From Nocardioides sp. 1609 (GTDB lineage: Bacteria; Actinomycetota; Actinomycetes; Propionibacteriales; Nocardioidaceae), in the NCBI RefSeq assembly GCF_004522105.1, contig NZ_SPUJ01000003.1:372001-436000 (forward strand): a stretch of 64,000 nt of DNA, given 5' to 3'. Of the stretch, positions 25,103 to 33,942 are shown piece after piece. Each line of letters begins with the position of its first letter. Within the stretch, counting starts at the first letter, position 1. The translations under genes were made by a program, and so were the position numbers. A model generated the notes under the pieces. The model saw only the letters and a list, made by a program, of their open reading frames with translations. It ran no database searches and had not been told where the DNA came from.

Positions 25103-26623
25103 ATGTCGATCGACTACAAGAGCCGTATCGGGACGCTCATCCGCGACGCCCGGATGCACCGCGGCCTGACCCAGAGCCAGCTCGCCGACCTGCTCAGCAC
25201 GAGTCAGAGTGCGATCAACCGGATGGAGAAGGGGCACCAGAACCTCTCCCTCGAGATGCTCGCCCGGGTGGGCGAGGCGCTCGACTCGGAGATCGTCGAG
25301 CTCGGCCCCACGCACCTGCGCGTCCAGGGCCCGACCACCCTGACCGGCGCCATCGACGTCAAGACGTCGAAGAACGCCGGCGTCGCGCTGCTGTGCGCCT
25401 CGCTGCTCAACCGCGGCCGGACCACGCTCCGCAAGGTGGCGCGGATCGAGGAGGTCAACCGGCTGCTCGAGGTGCTCAACAGCCTCGGCGTGAAGACCCG
25501 CTGGCTCAACAGCGACAACGACCTCGAGATCGTGCCGCCCAAGGACCTCGACCTCAGCCAGATCGACGAGACCGCCGCGCGTCGTACCCGCTCGGTGATC
25601 ATGTTCCTCGGTCCGCTGCTGCACCGTGCGGAGTCCTTCGACCTCCCGTACGCCGGCGGCTGCAACCTCGGCACCCGCACCGTCGAGCCGCACATGACCG
25701 CGCTGCGCCCCTTCGGCCTCGAGGTCAAGGCGACCGACGGCAGCTACCACGCGCAGGTCAACCGGGCGATCGAGCCCGAGCGACCGATCGTCCTCACCGA
25801 GCGCGGCGACACCGTCACCGAGAACGCCCTGATGGCCGCCGCCCTGCACCCCGGCACCACCGTGATCCGCAACGCCTCGTCCAACTACATGGTCCAGGAC
25901 CTCTGCTTCTACCTGCAGAAGCTCGGCGTCGGCGTCGAGGGCATCGGCACCACCACGCTGCGCATCACCGGCGTCGCCTCCATCGACGTCGACGTCGACT
26001 ACGCCCCCAGCGAGGACCCGATCGAGGCGATGTCGCTGCTCGCCGCCGCGATCGTCACGAAGTCCGAGATCACCATCCAGCGGGTGCCGATCGAGTTCCT
26101 CGAGATCGAGCTCGCCGTGCTCGAGGAGATGGGCTTCCAGTACAGCCGCACCGAGGAGTACGTCGCGCGCAACGGCCACACCCGGCTGGTCGACCTCACC
26201 ACCAAGCCCTCGCAGCTGCGCGCCCCGCTCGACAAGATCCACCCGATGCCCTTCCCGGGCCTCAACATCGACAACCTGCCGTTCTTCGCCGTCATCGCGG
26301 CCGTTGCCGAGGGCCAGACCTTCCTGCACGACTGGGTCTACGAGAACCGGGCGATCTACCTCACCGAGCTCACCAAGCTCGGCGGCCAGGTCAAGCTCCT
26401 CGACCCGCACCGCGTGATGATCGAGGGCCCGACGTCGTTCTCCGGCGCCGAGCTCGTCTGCCCGCCAGCGCTGCGGCCGGCGGTGGTGATCCTGCTCGCG
26501 ATGCTCGCCAGCAAGGGCACGTCGGTGCTGCGCAGCACCTACGTCATCCACCGCGGCTACGAGGACCTCGCCGAGCGTCTGAACCTCCTCGGCGCCACGA
26601 TCGAGACCTTCCGCGACTTCTGA
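25103..26623 (+). CDS. MurA-like enolpyruvyl transferase fused to an N-terminal XRE HTH
   Basis: 506 residues from ATG 25103. Residues ~7-62 form an XRE/Cro-type HTH (LIRDARMHRGLTQSQLADLLSTSQSAINRME). From ~75 on, the UDP-GlcNAc 1-carboxyvinyltransferase fold follows. Lys90-Asn91 (TSKNAGVALL) correspond to the substrate residues K22/N23 of E. coli MurA. The PEP-binding Cys is kept at 187 (GGCNLGTRTVEPH), followed by LNIDNLPFFA and IHRGYEDL. An active transferase is plausible. Whether it makes cell wall or acts as a sensor of UDP-GlcNAc/PEP is open. Confidence 0.85.
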   Translation: MSIDYKSRIGTLIRDARMHRGLTQSQLADLLSTSQSAINRMEKGHQNLSLEMLARVGEALDSEIVELGPTHLRVQGPTTLTGAIDVKTSKNAGVALLCASLLNRGRTTLRKVARIEEVNRLLEVLNSLGVKTRWLNSDNDLEIVPPKDLDLSQIDETAARRTRSVIMFLGPLLHRAESFDLPYAGGCNLGTRTVEPHMTALRPFGLEVKATDGSYHAQVNRAIEPERPIVLTERGDTVTENALMAAALHPGTTVIRNASSNYMVQDLCFYLQKLGVGVEGIGTTTLRITGVASIDVDVDYAPSEDPIEAMSLLAAAIVTKSEITIQRVPIEFLEIELAVLEEMGFQYSRTEEYVARNGHTRLVDLTTKPSQLRAPLDKIHPMPFPGLNIDNLPFFAVIAAVAEGQTFLHDWVYENRAIYLTELTKLGGQVKLLDPHRVMIEGPTSFSGAELVCPPALRPAVVILLAMLASKGTSVLRSTYVIHRGYEDLAERLNLLGATIETFRDF

Positions 26624-26722
26624 GACACGCAGCCGTGCGCGAGGGACGAGCGAGCGACCGGGCGACCGTCTGAGTAGGCGTGCTCTGCTCGCCGGACGTC
26701 CCGGACCGCCATACTCACCCCC

Positions 26723-27526
26723 GTGCCACGAACGACCCCGACCCCGCGGACCGGGCGGCCCTACCTCGACGAGGTGCTCGACGGGCCCGCGCCCGTCCTG
26801 GCGATGGCGCACCGCGGCGGCGCCTACCACCCCGAGCTCGAGGGACTCGAGAACACCCTCGAGGCCTTCCGGCACGCCGCCGACCTCGGCTACCGCTACC
26901 TCGAGACCGACGTCCACGCCACCGCCGACGGCGTCCTGCTGGCCTTCCACGACGACGTGCTCGACCGCGTCACCGACCAGCAGGGGCCGATCGGCGGGCT
27001 GACGTACGCCGAGGTGCGGCGCGCGCGGATCGGCGGCCACGCCGAGGTGCCGACCCTGGCGTCGCTGCTCGACGAGCTGCCCGGCACCCGGTTCAACGTC
27101 GACCTGAAGTCCGACGGCGCCGTCCGGCCGCTCGCCGACCTGGTCGCGGCGCGCGGCATCGAGGACGACGTCCTGGTCGGCTCGTTCTCCGCGGCCCGGC
27201 TGCGGGAGTTCCGCCGCCTCACCGAGGGCCGGGTGGCGACGTCCGCGGCGCCGGTCGAGGTCGTCACGTTCCTCGCCCGCCCCCGGCGGCGGGCGGCGTT
27301 CGACGCCCTGCAGGTGCCGCACCGCCGGGGACGCCTCGTGGTCGCGTCGGCGCGTCTGGTCCGCACGGCGCACGCCGCAGGCAAGCATGTGCACGTCTGG
27401 ACGATCGACGAGGCCGACGAGATGCGCGTGCTGCTCGACCGGGGCGTGGACGGCCTGTTCACCGACCGGACGGACGTGTTGAGGGACGTGCTCGCCGAGC
27501 GCGGCCACTGGAGGGAGACCCGATGA
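26723..27526 (+). CDS. glycerophosphodiester phosphodiesterase
   Basis: 267 residues from GTG 26723. MAHRGGAYHPELEGLENTLEAF holds the catalytic His and Glu (HRG...EN), ETDVHATADGVLLAFHD the metal and second-His motif, and RFNVDLKSDGA the TIM-barrel strand. It cleaves glycerophosphodiesters to glycerol-3-phosphate and an alcohol. No signal peptide is seen, so it acts in the cytosol. The stop overlaps the start of the transporter gene (ATGA), suggesting one operon. Confidence 0.88.
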   Translation: MPRTTPTPRTGRPYLDEVLDGPAPVLAMAHRGGAYHPELEGLENTLEAFRHAADLGYRYLETDVHATADGVLLAFHDDVLDRVTDQQGPIGGLTYAEVRRARIGGHAEVPTLASLLDELPGTRFNVDLKSDGAVRPLADLVAARGIEDDVLVGSFSAARLREFRRLTEGRVATSAAPVEVVTFLARPRRRAAFDALQVPHRRGRLVVASARLVRTAHAAGKHVHVWTIDEADEMRVLLDRGVDGLFTDRTDVLRDVLAERGHWRETR

Positions 27527-28899
27527 CCGGTATCGCCGACCTCGCGCCGCTGGAGCGCGCCCAGGAGCAGAAGGCCTGGTACTGGTACGACTGGGCCAAC
27601 AGCGCGTTCTACACGACCGTGCTCAGCGTCATGTTCGCGCCGTACATGATCGAGGTCGCGGGCAAGGCGGCCGGCTGCCCCGACGACCTCGACGACGCTG
27701 CGACCTGCGGCAACACCGTCAGCGTCCTCGGCCTCGACCTCGCCGCGGGGTCCCTCCCGTTCTACCTGACCAGCTTCGCGACGATCTTCAGCGCGTTCCT
27801 GCTGCCGATCGTCGGCGCGATGGTCGACCGGTCGGCCCACAAGAAGCGGCACATGGCCGGCTTCGCCTGGGCCGGCGCCGCGTGTGGCTCGCTGCTGTTC
27901 TTCATGAAGGACGACCAGTGGCAGATCGGGGCGGTCGCGATCGTCCTGGCCAGCGTCCTGGCCGGCTGCTCGGTGATCAGCTACTCCGCGATCCTGGTCG
28001 ACATCTCCACCGAGGAGGAGCGCGACCGGGTCTCCTCGCGCGGCTGGGCGTTCGGCTACCTCGGCGGCGGCCTGCTCCTCGCGGTGAACCTCGGCATGTT
28101 CCTGGGCCACGACGCGATCGGGCTGTCGAGCGGGATGGCCGTCCGGCTGTCGCTGCTGTCGGCGGTCATCTGGTGGGCGACGTTCACGATCATCCCGTTC
28201 GTGCGGCTCAAGGACCGCCCGCCGGTCGAGCGCCTGGAGATCAGGGGCAACGTGTTCGACCGCAGCTTCGGTCAGCTGTGGCGGACGCTGAAGGACCTGC
28301 GCAACTACCCGATGACGCTGACCTTCCTGGCGGCCTACCTCTTCTTCAACGACGGCATCCAGACCGTCATCTACGCCGCGTCGACCTACGGCTCGAAGCA
28401 GCTCGGGTTCGGCGACAGCGTGCTGATCGGCACGATCCTGCTCATCCAGTTCGTCGCCTTCGGCGGCGCGCTGCTGTTCGGGCGGTTCGCGCAGAAGCAC
28501 GGCAGCTACAAGCCGATCCTCTACGGCACCTACGCCTGGGTCGTCATCGTCGTCCTGGCGTTCTTCCTCCCGGAGGGGAACGTGCCGCTGTTCATGGCGA
28601 TCGCCGTCGCCATCGGGCTGGTCCTCGGCGGCACCCAGGCACTGTCGCGCTCGTTCTTCAGCCTGCTGATCCCCCGCGGCCGCGAGGGCGAGTACTTCGC
28701 CCTCTACAACGCCTGCGAGCGAGGGACGTCGTGGTTCGGCACGTTCGTCTTCGCGATCATGTTCCAGCTCACCGACTCCTACCGGCCGGCCCTGCTCGCC
28801 CTGATCGTCTTCTTCGTGATCGGCGCCTTCTTCCTGCTGCGCCTCGACCCGGAGCGCGGCATCCGGGAGGCGGGCAACACGGTCCCCTCGACCGTCTGA
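27523..28899 (+). CDS. UMF1-family MFS transporter
   Basis: 458 residues with ~11-12 membrane segments. The start (EQKAWYWYDWANSAFYTTVLSVMFAPYM) and GGTQALSRSFFSLLIPRGREGEYFALYN are hallmarks of the UMF1/Atg22-like group. The substrate is unknown; yeast Atg22 moves amino acids. Coupling to the glycerophosphodiesterase gene by a 4-nt overlap suggests export or import of a breakdown product. Confidence 0.88.
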   Translation: MTGIADLAPLERAQEQKAWYWYDWANSAFYTTVLSVMFAPYMIEVAGKAAGCPDDLDDAATCGNTVSVLGLDLAAGSLPFYLTSFATIFSAFLLPIVGAMVDRSAHKKRHMAGFAWAGAACGSLLFFMKDDQWQIGAVAIVLASVLAGCSVISYSAILVDISTEEERDRVSSRGWAFGYLGGGLLLAVNLGMFLGHDAIGLSSGMAVRLSLLSAVIWWATFTIIPFVRLKDRPPVERLEIRGNVFDRSFGQLWRTLKDLRNYPMTLTFLAAYLFFNDGIQTVIYAASTYGSKQLGFGDSVLIGTILLIQFVAFGGALLFGRFAQKHGSYKPILYGTYAWVVIVVLAFFLPEGNVPLFMAIAVAIGLVLGGTQALSRSFFSLLIPRGREGEYFALYNACERGTSWFGTFVFAIMFQLTDSYRPALLALIVFFVIGAFFLLRLDPERGIREAGNTVPSTV

Positions 28900-28965
28900 A
28901 CCGCCGCTGGAGCACTGAGCGCCGCTGTGCGCCCGCTGTGGGAGGCCCGCGTCACGAACAGGAAT

Positions 28966-28991
28966 GGAATCTTTGCCCGCTGGGTACGGTT
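28966..28991 (+). promoter_or_regulatory. SigR/SigH-type promoter of rbpA
   Basis: GGAAT (28966-28970), exactly 18 nt, then GTT (28989-28991) equals the Streptomyces sigma-R consensus. Transcription would start near 28998, giving a leader of ~65 nt. rbpA is known as a sigma-R target in S. coelicolor. Confidence 0.75.
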
Positions 28992-29063
28992 GGACCAGCA
29001 ACGGGCGCACCCGCCCGACGCAACACGACGACGCGGACTACACGCAGTTGGGAGGTGTGCACC

Positions 29064-29450
29064 ATGGCAGAGCGAACCTTGCGTGGCGCACGACTCGGGG
29101 GACAGAGCTTCGAGGACGAGCGAGGCATCGAGTTCGCCGCCCGTCAGCAGGTCGGCTACCGCTGCACCCACGGGCACGATTTCGAGATCACGATGTCGGT
29201 CGAGGCCGACGTCCCGGCCGTCTGGGAGTGCCCCCGGTGCGGCGCCGAAGGACTGAGCACGTCCGGCATCGAGCGCGTGGAGAAGGCCGAGAAGCCGGTC
29301 CGCACCCACTGGGACATGCTGCTCGAGCGGCGCTCGGAGAAGGAGCTCGAGGACATCCTCAAGGAGCGGCTCGACCTGCTCCGCGGTGGCGAGATCGGTC
29401 CGGCGCACCTGCACCGACCGACCAAGAAGCGCAGCCGCACGACCGTCTGA
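29064..29450 (+). CDS. rbpA: RNA polymerase-binding protein RbpA
   Basis: 128 residues. The N-terminal tail (LRGARLGGQSFEDERGIEFAARQ), the zinc core with Cys34, His38, Cys56 and Cys59, and the sigma-binding C-terminus (HWDMLLERRSEKELEDILKERLDLLR) are all present. RbpA binds the core enzyme and the principal sigma factor and stabilises the open complex. GGGAGGT serves as SD. It stands under a sigma-R-like promoter, linking transcription to thiol-oxidative stress. Confidence 0.95.
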   Translation: MAERTLRGARLGGQSFEDERGIEFAARQQVGYRCTHGHDFEITMSVEADVPAVWECPRCGAEGLSTSGIERVEKAEKPVRTHWDMLLERRSEKELEDILKERLDLLRGGEIGPAHLHRPTKKRSRTTV

Positions 29451-29462
29451 CCTCGACGGATC

Positions 29463-29481
29463 GCGGCGGCACCCGCGCCGC
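29463..29481. terminator. hairpin between convergent rbpA and fxsA
   Basis: GCGGCG (29463-29468) pairs with CGCCGC (29476-29481) across 7 nt. There is no T-tract. It sits in the 30-bp gap between converging genes, so it may end transcription from both sides. Confidence 0.4.
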
Positions 29482-29960
29482 TACTCCTCGACGACCTCGC
29501 CTCGGACCACCGGTCCGGGGCGATTCGTCTGTCCGGGACCGCGCTGCGCGCCACCCGTCGGCCCCAGCGGTCCCACCACCGTGAGTCGCCGGGCCACGAC
29601 ACCGGTGAGCACCCGCCGGAACAGCGGCCGGGTGAGGGGCAGGATGAGCAGGATGCCGAGGAGGTCGGTGACGAAACCGGGGCTGAGCATCAGGAGGCCG
29701 CCGGCGAGGAGCAGGGCGCCGTCGGCGAGCTCGGCGGCGGGCATCCTCCCGGTCTCCAGCGCGGTGCGCAGGGCCTGCCACGCCCGGCCCCCCTCCCGCC
29801 TGACCAGCCAGCTGCCGAGGATGCTGTCGGCCACGAGCAGCACGACGGTCCACCACGCGCCGATGACCTGGCCGACCTGGATCAGCACGTAGATCTCGGC
29901 GATCGGGACGACCACGAAGGCGACCAGCAGGAACCACGAGAGACGACGACGCCGGGCCAT
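29481..29960 (-). CDS. fxsA: FxsA-family membrane protein
   Basis: 159 residues from ATG 29960. Two or three hydrophobic stretches are seen (FLLVAFVVVPIAEIYVLIQVG, WTVVLLVADSILGSWLV, ALLLAGGLLMLSPGFVTDLLGILLILP). The SWLVRREG and PGFVTDLLG phrases are the family marks. The C-terminus is a soluble Pro/Gly tail. E. coli FxsA counters exclusion of phage T7; the bacterial role is otherwise unclear. A leaderless mRNA is likely. Confidence 0.88.
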   Translation of the reverse strand: MARRRRLSWFLLVAFVVVPIAEIYVLIQVGQVIGAWWTVVLLVADSILGSWLVRREGGRAWQALRTALETGRMPAAELADGALLLAGGLLMLSPGFVTDLLGILLILPLTRPLFRRVLTGVVARRLTVVGPLGPTGGAQRGPGQTNRPGPVVRGEVVEE

Positions 29961-29966
29961 GGCGCC

Positions 29967-29972
29967 AGTCTA
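29967..29972 (-). promoter_or_regulatory. -10 box TAGACT, leaderless start
   Basis: Minus-strand TAGACT ends 6 nt before ATG 29960. Confidence 0.5.
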
Positions 29973-30010
29973 CGGACCGGCCGAGGGCGGCCCGGCGAGG
30001 TGGACGGGCC

Positions 30011-30760
30011 TCAGCGGTGGACGCGGCCCCAGAGCCGGCGGGCCTGGGCGCGTCGCTCCCGCAGCCCCCAGGCGGTGATCCGTCGCAACGACTCCGCCGC
30101 CACCGCGCCGCTCATCTTGGAGTCGCCGCGCACCCGCTCGACGAACTCGATGGGGACCTCCCGCACGGTCAGGCCGGCGCGGAGGGTCCGGCTGACCAGG
30201 TCGGTCTGGAAGACGTAGCCGGTCGAGCGGACCCGGTCGAGCTCGATCGCCTCGAGCGTCGTGCGTCGGTAGAGCCGGAAGCCGGCCGTGGCGTCCCTGA
30301 CCTCGATGCCCAGGAGCAGGCGCACGTAGAGGTTCCCGCCGCGGCTGAGCACCTCACGGCGCAGCGGCCAGTTGACCACGCTGCCGCCGGGCACCCAGCG
30401 CGACCCGATCACCAGGTCGGCGTCGCCGAGGGCCGCGACCAGGCGGTGCAGCTGCTCGGGCTGGTGGGAGCCGTCGGCGTCCATCTCGCCCACGACGTCG
30501 TAGCCGCGTTCCAGCGCCCACGCGAAGCCGTGCAGGTACGCCGCCCCGAGTCCGCCCTTGGCGGTGCGGTGCAGCACGTGCACCCGGTCGTCGTCGGCGG
30601 CCAGCCGGTCCGCGATGTCACCGGTGCCGTCGGGCGACTGGTCGTCGACGACGAGGACGTCGACCTCGGGCTGGGCGGCGCGAAGGCGTCCGACGATCCA
30701 GGCGAGGTTCTCGGCCTCGTCGTAGGTCGGCAGCACCATCACCGTGGTCGGGGTGGACAT
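30011..30760 (-). CDS. ppm1: polyprenol monophosphomannose synthase (GT2)
   Basis: 249 residues from ATG 30760. The GT2 fold begins [20 protein letters not shown], then [17 protein letters not shown] and the metal-binding GEMDADGSH (DxD). It moves mannose from GDP-mannose to polyprenol phosphate for lipoglycan and protein mannosylation at the membrane. No membrane segments are present. The gene follows lnt by 1 nt. In mycobacteria the two functions are often in one fused protein (Ppm1/Ppm2); here they are separate but coupled. Confidence 0.9.
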   Translation of the reverse strand: MSTPTTVMVLPTYDEAENLAWIVGRLRAAQPEVDVLVVDDQSPDGTGDIADRLAADDDRVHVLHRTAKGGLGAAYLHGFAWALERGYDVVGEMDADGSHQPEQLHRLVAALGDADLVIGSRWVPGGSVVNWPLRREVLSRGGNLYVRLLLGIEVRDATAGFRLYRRTTLEAIELDRVRSTGYVFQTDLVSRTLRAGLTVREVPIEFVERVRGDSKMSGAVAAESLRRITAWGLRERRAQARRLWGRVHR

Positions 30761-30761
30761 C

Positions 30762-32354
30762 TCAGGAATCCTTCCCGACGCCGCGCTCCGGCGCGGCATC
30801 GACACCCGTGCGGGACCGCCGTCCGACCAGGAGGCCCCACCCGGCCCCGACGATCGTCGTCAGGTACGACAGCAGCCTCAGGAGCTCCCCGACGGCGATC
30901 GCCGGCGTCGCACCGCGGTAGAGCGTCACGGTCTCCACGACGACGTCCTGGGTACGCCGCTCGGTGCGGTCCACCACGCTGCCGTCGGGTGCGATGACGC
31001 CCGAGACCCCGTTCGTGGCCGCGACGACGACGTAGCGGCCGGTCTCGATCGCCCGGGCCCGGGTGATCGCGAACTGCTGCTCGATCTGGTCGGTGAAGAT
31101 GAAGCTGGCGTTGCTGGTCTGGACGGCGAGCAGCTCGGCGCCGTTCTCGATCTGGACGGCGAGACCGTCGTCGTAGGCGATGTCGAAGCAGATCGCGTCG
31201 GCCAGCGGCACGCCGGCGACGACCAGCGGCTCGGAGCGCTGGCCGCTGACCATGTCGCGCGGGATCCGGGCCAGCTGGCCCTTCTCGGTGATCCCGGTCC
31301 GGGCGAGCAGGCCGCGCAGCGGGATGTACTCGCCGTAGGCGACCGGGTGCCGCTTGGTGTAGCGCTCCCCCGCGCCGGTGACGGGGTCCCACACGATGCC
31401 CTGGTTGAGCACGTGGTCCGCGCCGTCGTCGACGATGGCGCCGACCAGCACCGGCACCCCGATGGTGGCCGCCGCGGTCTCGATCCCGGCGCGGATCGAG
31501 GTGTCGCGGAACGGGTCGCGGGCCGTGGAGTTCTCCGGCCACACGACGAAGTCCGGCTGTGGCGCCTCGCCGGCGGCGACCCGGGCCGCGAGGTCCACGG
31601 TCGCGTCGACGTGGTTCTGGGTCAGGCCCTCGACGTCGGCGAGGACGTCGTCCCCGCGACCGGGCACGTTGCCCTGGACGGCGGCCACGGTCGTCTCCCC
31701 CACCTCGGCGAGGCGCCACGGCGCCACCGCCGGGACGAGCGCGACGGCGGTGACCACGACGAGGGCCGCGGCGGCGAACAGGCGCTCGTCGCGGCGCTCA
31801 CGGTCCCGGGCGGCGAGCAGCAGCCGGGCCAGCAGGAACCCGAGGAAGGCGACGAGCAGGCTGACCCCGTTGGTGCCGACGTAGGCCAGGGCGGGAGCCA
31901 GCGGCGTGTCGACGACGCCGAAGCCCAGCCGGCCCCACGGCATCCCGCTGAAGGGCCAGGTGGACCGGATCGTCTCCATCGCCACCCACGCCAGGGCCAG
32001 CCACGCGGGCCAGGACGACAACCGGTGCAGGAGGGTCGCCACCGCGCCCAGCAACCCGTAGAAGAGCGCCTCGATGCCGGCCAGGGCCAGCCAGGCGGGC
32101 GCGCCGATCGAGGGGCTCATCCAGTAGATGTGGACGAAGTAGAACCCGACCCCGAACGCCAGTCCGACGACGAAGCCGGCCCGGGCCCGCACCCCGCGGG
32201 TGGTCAGGGCGTAGGCCGCCAGGCAGAACGGCATGAGGTAGGCGACGGCCACCGGTTCGTAGGCGAAGGACAGCGCGACCCCGGCGAGCGACGCGACGAG
32301 GGTCCGGCGCAGCACGGGTGGAACGGTACCGGCCACGTCGTCGAGATCGCCCAT
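30762..32354 (-). CDS. lnt: apolipoprotein N-acyltransferase
   Basis: 530 residues from ATG 32354 (GGAG 8 nt upstream). About six N-terminal membrane segments are followed by a periplasmic nitrilase-like domain with the catalytic triad: Glu in FVVWPENS, Lys in [14 protein letters not shown], Cys in [10 protein letters not shown]. It adds the third acyl chain to mature lipoproteins. This fits lipoproteins such as those at 17.5 and 51.2 kb. It is coupled to ppm1 downstream. Confidence 0.92.
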   Translation of the reverse strand: MGDLDDVAGTVPPVLRRTLVASLAGVALSFAYEPVAVAYLMPFCLAAYALTTRGVRARAGFVVGLAFGVGFYFVHIYWMSPSIGAPAWLALAGIEALFYGLLGAVATLLHRLSSWPAWLALAWVAMETIRSTWPFSGMPWGRLGFGVVDTPLAPALAYVGTNGVSLLVAFLGFLLARLLLAARDRERRDERLFAAAALVVVTAVALVPAVAPWRLAEVGETTVAAVQGNVPGRGDDVLADVEGLTQNHVDATVDLAARVAAGEAPQPDFVVWPENSTARDPFRDTSIRAGIETAAATIGVPVLVGAIVDDGADHVLNQGIVWDPVTGAGERYTKRHPVAYGEYIPLRGLLARTGITEKGQLARIPRDMVSGQRSEPLVVAGVPLADAICFDIAYDDGLAVQIENGAELLAVQTSNASFIFTDQIEQQFAITRARAIETGRYVVVAATNGVSGVIAPDGSVVDRTERRTQDVVVETVTLYRGATPAIAVGELLRLLSYLTTIVGAGWGLLVGRRSRTGVDAAPERGVGKDS

Positions 32355-32606
32355 GCAGGGCTCCGGGAGGACCCTGCGCCCTTCGGGCCGTCCACACGCA
32401 CGACGGGCTGCCGTGGCGGGGTCGTTGTCTAGGGACGCAGGATCCTCCCGGGTCGCTCTCGTGGAGCGGACCGGCCTCCGCGGGCCAGGGACGTCGCGCT
32501 GCTGGCTGTGACACCGGACGTTCCAGGCCTCTCGGACCCCGGTCCGCCTCACACGACCTACATGAGCGGACGGCCCAGACTGCGTCGATCGTGTCCGGCC
32601 TGTCAA
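32355..32606. other. non-coding gap upstream of lnt
   Basis: Part of a 374-bp stretch without a convincing gene. Frames here are low in complexity and show no family similarity. A TAGACA on the minus strand near 32429 is the only -10-like element. The adjoining hairpin is described separately. Confidence 0.5.
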
Positions 32607-32654
32607 CACGGCGCTGACCTGCAAGAACGCGGAAACGTGCAGGTCAGCGCCGTG
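32607..32654. terminator. strong hairpin ending the lysine operon
   Basis: Two perfectly complementary 17-bp arms (32607-32623 and 32638-32654) enclose a 14-nt loop. There is no T-run, as is common in GC-rich actinobacteria. It lies 75 bp past the stop of kal, on the minus strand, so it probably ends that operon. Confidence 0.65.
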
Positions 32655-32728
32655 CCCCTGGTCCGAAACTCGACCCCGAAATTGTTCTTCCGGACGGCGT
32701 GTCTCCGACGACGCGCCGCAGCGTTGCG

Positions 32729-33190
32729 CTATCCGCGCGCCGGCCGGGGCGGGACGACGACGGTGCCGGTCGCCGAGGTCGCCAGCACCGGTGGGTCGAG
32801 CAGCGTCGCGGCACCGGGGGCGTCGTCGGTCGAGGCGCCACGGGCGACGACGTGCACCGCGAAGTCCATGACCCGCGAGCGGGTGCCGGCGCGGACCAGC
32901 TCGGCCGTCACCTCCAGGACGTCACCGGCGCGGACGGGTGCGGTGAACTGGACGTCGGAGTACGACGCGAACAGCCCCTCGTCGCCGTCGGTGACGATGC
33001 ACATCTCGGTGGCGACGTCGCCGAACAGGCCCAGGCTGTAGGCGCCGTCGACGAGGTTGCCGGCGTAGTGGGCGTGGGAGTAGGGCACGTAGCGGCGGTG
33101 CACGACGCGGGTCCCGACGGTCGGGCCCCCAGTCGGCCCGACGGTCGGCCCCACGGTCGGCGCGGCGGTGGAGGCGGGGTTCTCGGTCAT
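32729..33190 (-). CDS. kal: 3-aminobutyryl-CoA ammonia-lyase (hotdog fold)
   Basis: 153 residues. The N-terminal tail has four PTVG/PTGG repeats. The core is a hotdog protein (VVHRRYVPYSHAHYAGNLVDGAYSLGLFGDVATEM), the type of Kal found in lysine fermentation clusters. It removes ammonia from 3-aminobutyryl-CoA, giving crotonyl-CoA. Its ATG overlaps the stop of kamE by 1 nt (TGATG). Assignment rests on fold plus neighbourhood. Confidence 0.8.
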   Translation of the reverse strand: MTENPASTAAPTVGPTVGPTGGPTVGTRVVHRRYVPYSHAHYAGNLVDGAYSLGLFGDVATEMCIVTDGDEGLFASYSDVQFTAPVRAGDVLEVTAELVRAGTRSRVMDFAVHVVARGASTDDAPGAATLLDPPVLATSATGTVVVPPRPARG

Positions 33191-33942
33191 CAGGCGGCCT
33201 TTCCGGCGGCGAGCTTGTGGGCGATGAAGGAGGCGACCTCGCCGGGCGTGGTGCCGCGGCCGAAGACCCGGTCGACCCCGAGCTCGGCGGCCATCTTCTC
33301 GTCGAAGCGCGGACCGCCGACGATGAGCAGCGGCCGCTTGTCCGACGGGTAGGACTCGCGGAACGCCGCCGACATCTCGCGGGTGTTCAGCAGGTGGGCG
33401 TCGCGCTGGGTCACGACCTGCGAGACCAGGACGGCGTCCGCCTTCTCGGTGCGGGCCCGCTCGACGAGCTCGGGCACCGAGACCTGGGCGCCGAGGTTCA
33501 CGACCTTGAGCTCGCGGTAGTACTCGAGGCCCTTCTCCCCCGCGAAGCCCTTGATGTTGAGGATCGCGTCGATGCCGACGGTGTGGGCGTCGGTGCCGAT
33601 GCAGGCACCGACGACGGTCAGCCGGCGCCGCAGGGACCGCTTGACGGCGGCGTTGACCTCCTTGGGCGTCAGCAACGGGTAGTCGCGCTCGACGACGGTC
33701 ACCTGGCTGGGGTCGACGAGGTGGTTGACGCGTCCGTAGACGACGAAGAAGGTGAAGTCGGGGCCCATGGGCTTGCTGTGCACCACCAGGGCGGGGTCCA
33801 TGCCCATCTTGTTGGCCAGCTGCACGGCGGAGCCGTCGGCCACCTTGGAGTGCGGCATCGGCAGCGTGAAGCTCAGCTGCACCATCCCGTCGCCGGTGGT
33901 GTCGCCGTAGGGCCGGATCGGGCTGGTCGACTCGGTGGTCAC
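33190..33942 (-). CDS. kamE: lysine 5,6-aminomutase beta subunit (B12-binding)
   Basis: 250 residues from GTG 33942. The cobalamin domain shows DAHTVG (DxHxxG, lower axial His), later VLVSQVV and LIVGGPR, the three B12 landmarks. With KamD it moves the terminal amino group of beta-lysine or D-lysine from C6 to C5 using adenosylcobalamin and PLP. It overlaps kamD (GTGA) and kal (TGATG), so a single transcript is certain to be needed. Confidence 0.92.
   Translation of the reverse strand: MTTESTSPIRPYGDTTGDGMVQLSFTLPMPHSKVADGSAVQLANKMGMDPALVVHSKPMGPDFTFFVVYGRVNHLVDPSQVTVVERDYPLLTPKEVNAAVKRSLRRRLTVVGACIGTDAHTVGIDAILNIKGFAGEKGLEYYRELKVVNLGAQVSVPELVERARTEKADAVLVSQVVTQRDAHLLNTREMSAAFRESYPSDKRPLLIVGGPRFDEKMAAELGVDRVFGRGTTPGEVASFIAHKLAAGKAA

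Noticed and set aside
23564..27508. 1314-codon minus-strand frame across several genes
   Set aside because: It runs antisense to the HTH-MurA and glycerophosphodiesterase genes and contains no recognisable domain; the real genes in other frames explain the region.
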